64,000 nucleotides of DNA from Dehalococcoidia bacterium (GTDB taxonomy: Bacteria > Chloroflexota > Dehalococcoidia > Lucifugimonadales > Lucifugimonadaceae): the NCBI GenBank assembly GCA_022451965.1, contig JAKUNJ010000004.1, forward strand, positions 1 through 64,000. The letters are read 5' to 3'. A program made the position numbers and the translations under genes. Positions 1-9,700 of this stretch are shown here, one piece after another; position 1 is the first letter of the stretch, and each line of letters opens with the position of its first letter. Under the pieces are notes generated by a model that was not told the DNA's origin, made no database searches, and saw only the letters and a program-made list of their open reading frames with translations.

Positions 1-933
1 CGATGTAGGATCCCAAAAGTAAGACTCAATTCTCGCAGATTCTTCATGTGATTCCACTTCATCAACTTTTATAACTGGATTGAATGATTCTCTTGCTTTT
101 TTTTCATCAATATTTGCATTTAAGTATTCTTTAGCCCATTCAGATAAATCAGATTCTCCTCTTAGGAATCCGCAATAATTAAACTTTTCGTCAAATATCT
201 TTACTTTTTGATTCCCCCAATCGCAAACGTAATAATAATTATTTTTATCTAGAGCTACATCTGAGGGTCTGAATAATTCTTCTTCGTTTGTACCACTTAC
301 ACCAAATTTATCCAAAAAATTTCCTTCTTTATCGAAAATTTGAATTCTATCATTTCTCCAATCAGCTACTATGACAGTTTCATCATAAATTTTTATTCCC
401 CATGGTTTGTCAAATTCACCATTACCTGAACCTTCTTTACCCCAAGAATGAATAAATTCTCCATCATTAGAAAAGATTTGAATTCTATCATTCATGTTAT
501 CGGTAATAAAAATTTGGTCTTTATCATCAATCGCAATACCAGAAGGAAAGTTTATTTCTCCTTCTTTTTTCCCTTTTACACCCCATCTATCTAAGTATTT
601 CCCATCTTTATCAAATATTGATATTAAATTTGTATATTCGTCTGTTACATAAACATTATCTTTTGAATCGAAAGCAACTGAGCAAGGCCAGTAAAGTTCA
701 CCAGGATTTTTACCAAATTTAGAAAATTCACCAAAGTAATTATTATTTATATCACAGATTGTAATTCTTAATCCTGCTGTATGAAATGCTCCACTTCTAC
801 TGACAACAAAAAGTTTATTTTCACTATTTAATGCAATATCTCTTGGGAGGTGGAAACCTCGACCTCCTACATCAGCCGTGAATCCTACGGTATGAGAGTA
901 ATTAATTTTAGTATTCTCAAATAATTCTTTCAT
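1..933 (-). CDS. NHL-repeat beta-propeller protein (partial, C-terminus off window)
   Basis: The reading frame is open from an ATG at 933 to the window edge, giving 311 visible residues, and the 3' end is missing. At least five repeats of about 45-50 residues share the NHL pattern: a GE.. .P.G/D.A turn, a short spacer, then a (V/I)(Y/F)(V/I)(T/V)D strand (for example WPCSVAFDSKDNVYVTD and FPSGIAIDDKDQIFITD). NHL repeats fold as a six-bladed propeller, usually for protein or ligand binding and sometimes with lyase or hydrolase activity. I see no signal peptide. The start lies one base past the DUF1800 stop, so the two genes are probably co-transcribed. Function beyond the fold is unknown. Confidence 0.85.
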   Translation of the reverse strand, partial: MKELFENTKINYSHTVGFTADVGGRGFHLPRDIALNSENKLFVVSRSGAFHTAGLRITICDINNNYFGEFSKFGKNPGELYWPCSVAFDSKDNVYVTDEYTNLISIFDKDGKYLDRWGVKGKKEGEINFPSGIAIDDKDQIFITDNMNDRIQIFSNDGEFIHSWGKEGSGNGEFDKPWGIKIYDETVIVADWRNDRIQIFDKEGNFLDKFGVSGTNEEELFRPSDVALDKNNYYYVCDWGNQKVKIFDEKFNYCGFLRGESDLSEWAKEYLNANIDEKKARESFNPVIKVDEVESHEESARIESYFWDPTS

Positions 934-934
934 T

Positions 935-2338
935 TTATACCATTTGATATTCTCTAGAAGATACTATGAGTTTGATTAGAATGCTAATAAATTCTTCGTT
1001 GATTTTAAATTCATCTTCTTGAATATAATCATTTAAAGCCTCTTTAGTAGATGAATGTAATTCTATATAACCTAATTCTTCGCAACAAATATTTAAAATA
1101 TTTTCTTTATCAGGAGTTTTATTGAAAATATTTTGCACAAGTGTTTTTGATGGATTTCCAAGTACATCAGAACAAAAATTTATTCTTTGAATTACTGAAC
1201 CTGTATTTATCCATTCTTCTCCACCTTGCCATCCTTCGACCGATGTTGGATTTAGAAGTGGCTGTCCCATTAAACCTGAACTAATTGTAGCTTGATAAAC
1301 TTCTTCTGAGGGGATATCAAATCCACCGGATAGTCTTACAGAATTTACAACTAATTCTGATGGACTTTTAATTCTCTTATTATAAATCTCTTCAGATCTA
1401 AAATATTCTGACTTAAATAAATCTCTTAATATTTCTTTTATGTTATACCCATTCTTAAAATAAGATTTTGTTATAAATTCGATCACACTTGGATCAATAG
1501 GTTCCTTATGTGGCCATTGAGGTACTGGAAGTTCATCTTTTATAAAAAAATGATAAATATGTCTGGCTAAAAAATTTGCAGTTGCTTTTTGCTTGCAAAT
1601 AATTCTTACTATATCTTCTCCATTAAAGTTACCTTTTTCACCTAAAAATTCTTTATCATCATAGTCATGATCATTTTCATCAAATTTAAATTGCCATGCA
1701 ACGTAACCATAAGGCCTTGCAGTATTATTTCTCATCTTGATAGCCATATATGGCATATTTTCCACTGTCCAGCCTGTAAAGGCTCTTGAGCATTCCTTAA
1801 TATCTTTTTCTGAGTAATTTCCAACTCCCATTGAAAATAGTTCTAATATCTCTCTTCCATAATTCTCATTTATATTTTCTTTATGATTATCTTGATTATC
1901 TAACCACATAATCATTGCAGGATCTTTTGATAGTTCTATCAGCAAATTTTCAAAAGAGCCTAATCCATGTTTTCTAAACATTTCAATTTGAGAAGTCATC
2001 ACCTTGCCCTGAATTAGTTTATTTTGCCCTGTAGCAAAAACTCTGTGCCAAAACAAAGCAACTTTTTCTTCAAAAGGAAACTTAGAGTGTGCCATTCGAT
2101 ACATCCAATATGAGCCAGAGCTGAATACCGTTCTAACATCAGATAGATCTATTTGATATCTTCTTAGAAGATCTACAGGCACAGGATTTTTATCTAAATT
2201 ATCTAACAGATAGTCAACTGAGTCTTCATATGATTTATCTAACAATGAATCTATTTCTTTTTTTGATCCCCCAAATCCAACTCTTCTAAATAAATGAGCG
2301 AGTTCTTTTTTACTTGTTCTTGTGTTTAGTGTGGTCAT
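935..2338 (-). CDS. DUF1800 family protein
   Basis: This 467-residue protein has the hallmarks of the DUF1800 family. The N-terminal motif LFRRVGFGG lies near residues 16-24. A central block with N-ENYGREILELFSMGVG, then Y-EKDIKECSRAFTGW, covers about residues 155-190. The GW-G-WI motif of the family appears near residue 370 (VEGWQGGEEWIN). DUF1800 proteins have no established biochemical role; they are usually encoded beside a DUF1501 protein, but here the partner downstream is an NHL propeller. No signal peptide is evident. The 73-residue membrane protein lies immediately upstream (2-nt gap), so a three-gene transcript is likely. Family assignment is secure, function unknown. Confidence 0.88.
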   Translation of the reverse strand: MTTLNTRTSKKELAHLFRRVGFGGSKKEIDSLLDKSYEDSVDYLLDNLDKNPVPVDLLRRYQIDLSDVRTVFSSGSYWMYRMAHSKFPFEEKVALFWHRVFATGQNKLIQGKVMTSQIEMFRKHGLGSFENLLIELSKDPAMIMWLDNQDNHKENINENYGREILELFSMGVGNYSEKDIKECSRAFTGWTVENMPYMAIKMRNNTARPYGYVAWQFKFDENDHDYDDKEFLGEKGNFNGEDIVRIICKQKATANFLARHIYHFFIKDELPVPQWPHKEPIDPSVIEFITKSYFKNGYNIKEILRDLFKSEYFRSEEIYNKRIKSPSELVVNSVRLSGGFDIPSEEVYQATISSGLMGQPLLNPTSVEGWQGGEEWINTGSVIQRINFCSDVLGNPSKTLVQNIFNKTPDKENILNICCEELGYIELHSSTKEALNDYIQEDEFKINEEFISILIKLIVSSREYQMV

Positions 2339-2340
2339 TA

Positions 2341-2562
2341 CTATTTTTCCAAATCTTTGCTCTTATTTTGATCTTCTTTAGCTAAAAATTTTTTTCTCAT
2401 TCTAAACCTAACTGTATAAACAATCAATAGCGCTGCGACAATAGGGAACCATCTTGAGAAATTTCCATCTTCAACACCATTGATACTAAGAATTAGTCTC
2501 AGGATGAAAGAAATAATTAACAAACCTGCTATTTCAAACATCATTAATCTTAATCTACTCAT
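2341..2562 (-). CDS. Small hypothetical membrane protein (73 aa)
   Basis: The predicted 73-residue protein has two hydrophobic segments (about residues 8-27 and 38-52). A strongly basic stretch (RFRMRKKF) follows and then a charged Lys/Glu-rich tail, suggesting two transmembrane helices with both termini on one side. AGGAGAGAAA precedes the ATG (AGGAG, four bases upstream), a good ribosome-binding site. It ends 2 nt before the DUF1800 start, suggesting co-transcription. I do not recognise a family. Confidence 0.6.
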   Translation of the reverse strand: MSRLRLMMFEIAGLLIISFILRLILSINGVEDGNFSRWFPIVAALLIVYTVRFRMRKKFLAKEDQNKSKDLEK

Positions 2563-2690
2563 TTTCTCTCCTAATCAAAATATTTTGAATAAATAACCCT
2601 CCATACTAGTTTATTTCATTATGCTTATTATTTATAACGTTTTCTGGAAAAGTTCTCTAATTTTTTTCATAGAATTATCATGATTGAAAA

Positions 2691-3422
2691 TTATATTAAA
2701 TTAAAAATCATCACTCCAGCCATTAATATCATCACTAAATTCTCTGCTATTGTTAGATTCGAAATCGGTACATCAAATGAAGATCCTAGACAAGCACAAA
2801 CAATAGTTTCTTTTTTTGATAGCTTTTGTCTTATTCCAATTATCTGAGGTATGAAAATTAAAATAGTGATTACATTAATAAAAAATATAAATAAATTACT
2901 CAAAAATAATACTCCTAAAATAAATTCTAAAAAAGGATATATTAAACCATATTTATAAAAGCGTTTAGTTATGGGGTCATATTTTTGAAATGTGTTAGCA
3001 AACAGTCTGATATTTTGTAGCTTCAAGAAAGAAAATATTATAAAAAAATAACCCATATAATAACGCATGAATTCAGAGATTTTTAAATCTCCATTTATTG
3101 ATGAGATTATTGCCAGAACAAAAACTATAAAAAGAGAAATAAAAATAGGCTTATAAATATCAAAGTAAGATAATACACCTGAGAAATAGTTTTTTTTATC
3201 AGATTCATCATTAAAGGTATATGATCCGATATTTTTGACTAAGTTATTAAGGTCTTGAGTAGAATAAATTTTATTAGATGATAAATTCATCTCAGTTGAG
3301 CTTAGGTTTATATTAACTTCTAATATATCTGATTCAAGTTCTAGTTTAGTTTTTATTGATTCAACACAGCCATCACAAGTCATTCCTGAAACTAAATATT
3401 TCTTTTGAAAATTGCTTATCAT
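2691..3422 (-). CDS. HMA metal-binding domain fused to MauE/DoxX-like membrane domain
   Basis: Residues 8-70 form a heavy-metal-associated (HMA) domain with the GMTCDGC metal motif (Cys16 and Cys19). Four or five hydrophobic helices follow (about residues 90-243). Near the C-terminus is CACLGSSFDVPIS, typical of MauE-type redox-associated membrane proteins. HMA domains bind soft metals such as Cu(I), Zn or Hg. MauE proteins are thought to pass reducing equivalents across the membrane. The fusion suggests a metal- or thiol-linked role in the cytoplasmic membrane, but the substrate cannot be told. The ATG overlaps the stop of the upstream acetyltransferase by one base, implying translational coupling. 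Confidence 0.78.
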   Translation of the reverse strand: MISNFQKKYLVSGMTCDGCVESIKTKLELESDILEVNINLSSTEMNLSSNKIYSTQDLNNLVKNIGSYTFNDESDKKNYFSGVLSYFDIYKPIFISLFIVFVLAIISSINGDLKISEFMRYYMGYFFIIFSFLKLQNIRLFANTFQKYDPITKRFYKYGLIYPFLEFILGVLFLSNLFIFFINVITILIFIPQIIGIRQKLSKKETIVCACLGSSFDVPISNLTIAENLVMILMAGVMIFNLI

Positions 3423-4711
3423 TAGAAATCTGTATTACACCAAGGTGTGTTTGTTACACTAAAAATTCTTGAGAATTCTTCCAATTTTTTTTGGTTTTCA
3501 CAAATAATATTATTTGATTTATACAATTCCATTGCCGTTATCCCTCCGAAATAACATGAGCTTAAATCAGAAGGCCTCATGGTAATATCAGGTTTTGAAT
3601 TTGATTCTTGAACTTTAGTATTTTTACCATCTGTTTCAAAAGAATATACTCCTTCAATGTCATTTTGATTTTGACCGGTTAGTTCAATACAAAAATTTCC
3701 TTCTGAATTATATATTCTTCCTTCCAAAAATTTTTTTGGATCTATAATTCTGACCCACAGTCCATCAATAGTATTTCTATTAAGCATTCTAGGATTTTCA
3801 AGAAGAAAGTATAAAGGATCATTAGATCCTCTTCTATTAATTGAAATTTTTTCAACTAACTCTACTCCGAAAATAAAGTTCCATAATGCTATATTTGATT
3901 CTGAATCTAAAGACACTAATTCTTGAACTACAAGTTCTCCTTTGTCATCTTCATGAGCAATTCCAGATTCTTTATTTATATTGTAAAAAACATAACCAAT
4001 TGGTTTTTTTTCTCTGTAAGCTACTACAAAAAATAATCCACTCATGCCTGATTTATTGTGTCTAGTTTCGGCATCTTCATAAAATAAATAATTAAAATAG
4101 CCCTGAGTCCTATCTGTAAAACCATTTTGTTTTTTTCTAGCCGCATCATAAATTTTAGGTATTTCAGAAAGGGCTTTATCTTTGTTTACAAATTCTAAAT
4201 CAATGTTTTTATCTGTATTTTTTAATAATTTCGTATTTTTTGTATTGATAGTCCAGTCTTCCCGTAAGGTACCTAGTCCGTATCCAAATCTAGAATAAAG
4301 TAAAGATTGAGACGCCCATAGACCTGCTAATGAATCCCCTCTATTCTTAGCTTGTAAATGAAGCTCATTCATCATCATTCTAAAAATACCTTTTCTTTTA
4401 TGAGTAGGGGCTGTTCCCATGTAAGCTATACCCGCCATACTTAATGAATTTCCGCCCGGAGTAGTAATTTTATATTTGTCGGCTCCACCAGTTCCTACAA
4501 TCGATTTAGATTTATAATCATAAGCAGCAATCAAACGATTCATATCTTGATTATTATTATTTTCTGTCCAATCATTTATTTGAATCATTAGTCTGTCTTT
4601 TACTAATCTTTCAACATCAGACTCTTTTGATATGTCTCCAAACACTCTTCTTACAGCATTTCTCCATTCGAAGACATTATTTTTATTTACAGAAACTATC
4701 TTTATTGTCAT
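3422..4711 (-). CDS. Eis-like GNAT N-acetyltransferase
   Basis: This 429-residue protein matches the Eis (enhanced intracellular survival) architecture: tandem GNAT folds followed by an SCP2-like C-terminal domain. The acetyl-CoA-binding loop is visible at about residues 95-115 (GIAYMGTAPTHKRKGIFR). It is followed by LWASQSLLYSRFGYG, a signature of the family. The protein ends in Phe; in Eis enzymes the C-terminal carboxylate is part of the active site. Family members acetylate amines of aminoglycosides, polyamines or peptides; the natural substrate here is unknown. It is co-transcribed with the HMA-MauE protein (one-base overlap) and lies just downstream of the sugar-acid dehydratase. Confidence 0.82.
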   Translation of the reverse strand: MTIKIVSVNKNNVFEWRNAVRRVFGDISKESDVERLVKDRLMIQINDWTENNNNQDMNRLIAAYDYKSKSIVGTGGADKYKITTPGGNSLSMAGIAYMGTAPTHKRKGIFRMMMNELHLQAKNRGDSLAGLWASQSLLYSRFGYGLGTLREDWTINTKNTKLLKNTDKNIDLEFVNKDKALSEIPKIYDAARKKQNGFTDRTQGYFNYLFYEDAETRHNKSGMSGLFFVVAYREKKPIGYVFYNINKESGIAHEDDKGELVVQELVSLDSESNIALWNFIFGVELVEKISINRRGSNDPLYFLLENPRMLNRNTIDGLWVRIIDPKKFLEGRIYNSEGNFCIELTGQNQNDIEGVYSFETDGKNTKVQESNSKPDITMRPSDLSSCYFGGITAMELYKSNNIICENQKKLEEFSRIFSVTNTPWCNTDF

Positions 4712-4712
4712 T

Positions 4713-6716
4713 TTATTTTTTCTTTAAAGCTTCTTTCCCTGCTTTTAATGTTTCAATGATTGCATCTACATCATAAACACATCCACCCCAAGTACCTCCA
4801 CTTACATCCTGCAGTGCCGCCCATAATCTTGTATCATCAGGTAATTTTTCATCTGGCTTGATTTCTAAAGATGCATTTCTTATAGATAATTCTTTACTTC
4901 CCCAGTCCGACCCATTATTATTTTTTCCTTCTCCTACTAAATTAATTGATCCTACCAGTTTTTTAGTATCAATCTCTATTTCAATAAGATCTGAATCTTT
5001 TAGCAAACCAATTGGCCCACCAGCTAGTGCCTCTGGGCCGATATGACCAATACAAGCACCTGTAGAAACACCTGAAAATCTAGCATCTGTTAATAGGGCA
5101 ATATATTTTCCGTAAGATAAATGTTTCAAAGCGGCAGTAATTTGATAAGTCTCTTCCATCCCTGTTCCCATAGGTCCTCCGCATATAATAACTAAAATTT
5201 CACCCTTTTTTAACTTGTCAGGTCCTGTTGATTTTATTGCTCTCATTGCTTCTTTTTCAGAGTTGAATACTCTCGCAAGTCCAGTATTTCTGTATACACC
5301 ATCTTTATCTATTACTTCAGGATCAATAGCCGTAGATTTTATTACAGATCCCTCAGGCGCAATATTTCCTTTTGGGAAAGTAACTGTAGATGTTAGTCCT
5401 CTAAGAGTTGCGTTAGCTTTATTCATAATTACATTTTCTGGATCTACACCATCATTTTCAAATAAATATTTTCTAACATATTTTCTTCTTTCAGACTCTT
5501 CCCACCACTCGAGATTTTCTCTTAATGTTTTTCCAGAAACTGTCAATTCATCTAAATTCAATAATCCAAGCCTTTTAAGATTAAGCATAACTTCAGGTAC
5601 TCCTCCTGCTGCATAAAATTGTGAAGTTGGGTGTCCAACAGGTCCATTTGGTAATACATCTACAAGTCTTGGTACGTAACTATTAATTCTTGACCAGTCA
5701 TCAACAGTCATTCTCTTTCTACCCACCGCATGAGCTATTGCAGGTAAATGAAGTAATAAGTTTGTTGAACCTCCACATGCAGCATGTACAACCATTGCGT
5801 TTTCAAATGCTTTATCAGTTAGTATTTTTTCAATATTTATTGAATCTTCTTCAAGATTCAGCAGTGCCTTTGCAGATCTTTTTGCATTATGAAACCATGC
5901 TGGAGTACCGCTAGGTGTACATGCAGTGTGTGTTAATGCTATGCCAAGAGACTCCGCTATTACTTGAGACGTTCCGGCAGTTCCAAGAAACTGACATCCG
6001 CCTCCAGGAGATGCACAAGCTTTGCACCCCATCTCTTGAGCGTAATCTAATGTTATTTCTCCCTGTGAAAATCGTGCACCAATTGATTGTATTTTCCCTG
6101 CATCTTCTCCATTTTCTGGGGCAAGTGTTGAACCACCAGGTACAATTATCGATGGCTTATCTTTCATTCCTGCAAGAGCCATCATCATTGCTGGCAAGCC
6201 TTTATCACATGAAGCTATTCCCATAACAGCTCTTGCTGTTGGTAAAGACCTTGCTAATCTACGTAAAACTTTTGCGGCATCATTTCTGTATGGTAAAGAA
6301 TCAAACATTCCTGTTGTACCTTGTGTTCTTCCATCACAAGGATCTGAACAAAATGCAGCAAAAGGAAGACCCCCCAGCTCTTTTATTGTATTTGCTGATT
6401 CTTCTACTAGATTTGAAAGTTCCCAGTGTCCAGTATGAAATCCTAAAGCTATAGGTTCACCATCACTATCTTTTATACCTCCGCAAGTAGATAAAATTAA
6501 GAATTGTTTTCTGAGTAATTCTTGAGGGTTCCAACCCATTCCAGCATTTTGAGTTAGACCGAAATGGTTACCACTTGGTTCGTTTATAAGAATCTCAGGC
6601 GTAAAAGGTATCTTGCCTTTAGGTCCTTCTGCATGCGTTTTAATAGTGTAATTAGCTTCAGAACCACCTTCAATTATATCTATAAAAGAAGGTTTGATTT
6701 TTTTTTGTGAAGTCAC
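4713..6716 (-). CDS. YjhG/YagF-type sugar-acid (D-xylonate-like) dehydratase, IlvD/Edd family
   Basis: The protein closely follows the E. coli YjhG/YagF xylonate dehydratases rather than IlvD. It shares TQNAGMGWNPQEL, PCDGRTQGTTGMFDS, ACASPGGGCQFLGTAG, WWEESERR and DARFSGVSTGACIGHIGPEA. These enzymes convert an aldonate to its 2-keto-3-deoxy acid using an Fe-S cluster; Cys residues in STCGG, DPCDG and ASCDKG are candidate ligands. The open frame continues upstream to an ATG at 6761, but I place the start at GTG 6716. AGGAG sits 6 nt before that codon, and the resulting 667 residues suit the family (655 in YjhG). The exact sugar acid is not determined. Confidence 0.88.
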   Translation of the reverse strand: MTSQKKIKPSFIDIIEGGSEANYTIKTHAEGPKGKIPFTPEILINEPSGNHFGLTQNAGMGWNPQELLRKQFLILSTCGGIKDSDGEPIALGFHTGHWELSNLVEESANTIKELGGLPFAAFCSDPCDGRTQGTTGMFDSLPYRNDAAKVLRRLARSLPTARAVMGIASCDKGLPAMMMALAGMKDKPSIIVPGGSTLAPENGEDAGKIQSIGARFSQGEITLDYAQEMGCKACASPGGGCQFLGTAGTSQVIAESLGIALTHTACTPSGTPAWFHNAKRSAKALLNLEEDSINIEKILTDKAFENAMVVHAACGGSTNLLLHLPAIAHAVGRKRMTVDDWSRINSYVPRLVDVLPNGPVGHPTSQFYAAGGVPEVMLNLKRLGLLNLDELTVSGKTLRENLEWWEESERRKYVRKYLFENDGVDPENVIMNKANATLRGLTSTVTFPKGNIAPEGSVIKSTAIDPEVIDKDGVYRNTGLARVFNSEKEAMRAIKSTGPDKLKKGEILVIICGGPMGTGMEETYQITAALKHLSYGKYIALLTDARFSGVSTGACIGHIGPEALAGGPIGLLKDSDLIEIEIDTKKLVGSINLVGEGKNNNGSDWGSKELSIRNASLEIKPDEKLPDDTRLWAALQDVSGGTWGGCVYDVDAIIETLKAGKEALKKK

Positions 6717-6781
6717 ATCTTCTCCTGTTTTGATGAATATATAACTTAGATAATAACACAAAGAATGAATTCAAAAATAAA

Positions 6782-9700
6782 CTAATTTACTGAAGAAATT
6801 GCTTGTTCAAATTTTTCTGAAATTTCTTTATCTATAATAATTAGTTTCTCTAGTAAAATTAGTAATTCTTTAAGAGTTTCTTGTTGATTTTCTGAAGAAA
6901 ATATCATTGTTTTTGTTTTTATTTCAATATTTGCTTCAATTTTATTCTCTAAAATATTTTTGATTCCAATTATAGGCTCATCGAATCTTATAAGTATTTT
7001 ATTTTCATCTCCTTTTATAGAGCTTATGTGCTTGTACTCATGGCATAAAATCTTAATTCTGTTAATCAAGAATAAATTTTTTAGTTCTTCTGGCACTTGC
7101 CCAAATCTATCCTTAATTTCCTTTTGTAATTCTAATAACTCTTTAACTTTTCTTAACTTTGATAATCTCATATAAATGTTTAACCTTACCTTGATATCTT
7201 CAATGTATTCTTCAGGAATTCTAGCGTTTATCTTAATATCTACAGTATTCATTAAGAAAAAATTTAAGTTACTTTCCTCTCCATTTTTTAATGACTCTAT
7301 TGCTGAAATAAGTAAAGAATTATAAAGTTCATACCCTATAGAACTTATATGACCACTTTGCTCTTTTCCTAAAATATTACCAGCCCCTCTAATTTCTAGA
7401 TCCCTCATTGCAATATCATATCCTGATCCAAACTCAGATGATGAAATTATAGCATTTAATCTTTCTTCAGAAATATCATTAATTCTTGAACTACTGGGAG
7501 TTAAAAAATATGCATAAGAAGTTTTTTCACTTCTTCCTATTCTTCCCTTCATTTGATAGAGCTGAGAAAGCCCAAATTTATGAGAATTATTAACTATAAG
7601 AGTATTTACATTTGGCATATCTATTCCGGATTCGATTATTGTTGTACAGACTAAAATATCAGTTTTCTTTGAACTGAAGTCCTTAATTATATTTTCAAGA
7701 TTATTCTTTTCCATTTGTCCATGAGCGATAGAAATTTTAGCTTCAGGAACAACTTTTCTTATTCTTTGAGCAAGAATTTCTATGTTATGAATTTCGTTAT
7801 TAACAAAAAATATCTGACCTTTACGATCCATCTCTCTTAGTATTACTTCTCTTATCAAGTCATCTGAAAAATTTGATACGTAAGTATTTACTGGAATTCG
7901 ATTCTCTGGTGGAGTGTTAATCATGCTTAGATCTCTTACTCCATTTAGCGCTAAACTTAGGGTTCTAGGGATTGGTGTTGCACTTAGACTTAATACATCT
8001 ATATCAATTTCTTTTTGCTTAATATTTTCTTTTTGATTAACTCCAAATTTATGCTCTTCATCAATAATTAATAGACCTAAGTTTTTAAAATTTATATTAT
8101 TTTGAATAAGTTTATGGGTGCCTATTAAAATATCTACTTTTCCTTCTGAAAGTTTTTTTAAGATATTTTTCTGCCCTAAGTTTGAAATAAATCTAGAAAT
8201 ATATTCTATCTCAATAGGGAAAGGATTTAATCTTTCTTTGAATGTTTCATAATGTTGTAAAGCAAGCACTGTCGTCGGAACTAATATAGCTACTTGAAAT
8301 CCATTTTCTACAACCTTAAATGCAGCCCTAATGGCTACTTCTGTCTTTCCAAATCCAACATCTCCACAAAGTAACCTATCCATTGGCTTTTTAGACTCAA
8401 GGTCGAAATTAATTTCATTTATAGCCTTTTCTTGATCAGGAGTTTCAATAAATTCAAAAGATTCCTCTAGTTCTTTATACCATTCTGATTTTTTTTTAAA
8501 ACTCTTTCCTTTGATTTTTTCTCTTGCAGCATATATTTGAATTAGCTCAACAGCTAATATTTCTATGGACTTTTGCACTTTATTTTTTGATTTTATCCAT
8601 CTTTGAGAGCCTAAAGTATCTAGTTTTGGATCCTCTTTTTGAAATGATTTATATAGTTGAATTCTGTCTATTTGTTCAGATGGGACATATAACTTATCAT
8701 CATTTTTGTAATTAATTACGATGAACTCTCTTTTAGTGGAATCAATTTGAGTCGTTCCTATAAATTTACCTACTCCATGATCAATATGAACTACAAAGTC
8801 ATCGATCTTAAAAGGTTCAGAAGAAATGGCTGAAGGTATATTATTTGAATATGATTTAATGGTTCTTTTTTTCTTCATCCCAAATAGTTCTTTATCTGTG
8901 AGTATGGTAAAGAAATTTTTTCCATCATTTATCTTAAACCCCTGACCAATATTTTTAGAAATAATATTATATTTATTTGCTGATATTTCTTGAATATCAT
9001 CAAAAATTTCAATTTTTGATATTTCTAAAATCTCCTTAACTCTCATAGGATAATCCGTAGAAATTATAACTTTTTCATTCTTTTCTTTATCATTTAGAAA
9101 TCTCTTAATTTTGTTTTCATTTAACTTTTGAATTTTAGGAGTTGAGATTTTCAATCTAAAATGGTTTTTATTTTCATAGGATCTTTGATTGATTTCCAAA
9201 AGCATTTTTTCTTTTTCCAAAAAAAATAAAGAATTAGCGTTATTATAGGGAGCTGGAAAATTTGAGTTTATTTCCTTATTATTTATCTTAGTTTTTAGAA
9301 TTGCATTTCTTCTATTCTTTGTATTTTCTAATTCATGATTAAGATTATAGTTTTCTAATTTAATTATTAAGTATTCATTTCTTAAGAAATTTAATATTGA
9401 TCCTTTATCAAAAAAACCTGAATAATAATTTATCAAATCTTCTGATTCTCCTTCAATAATCTTTGAAAGATTAGAAGTAGTAAAATCTATATCTTTATTT
9501 TCGGGATTTTCGAAGAATTTCTTATTCTGCTTCATCAAGTCATCAATATTTCTAGAAAGAGTATTTGTTTCAGATACTGGAGAAATAAAAATATCTTTTA
9601 CTGTTTTATATGTTGTCTGAGAAGATGATTCAAATATTTTTATTGACTCTATAGAATCATATAAAAAATTAATTCTTATTGGATCTTTCATATTCAAAGT

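Noticed and set aside
5215-6454. Several plus-strand ORFs inside the sugar-acid dehydratase gene
   Set aside because: They lie opposite a clear, full-length family protein, show no motifs and lack ribosome-binding sites.
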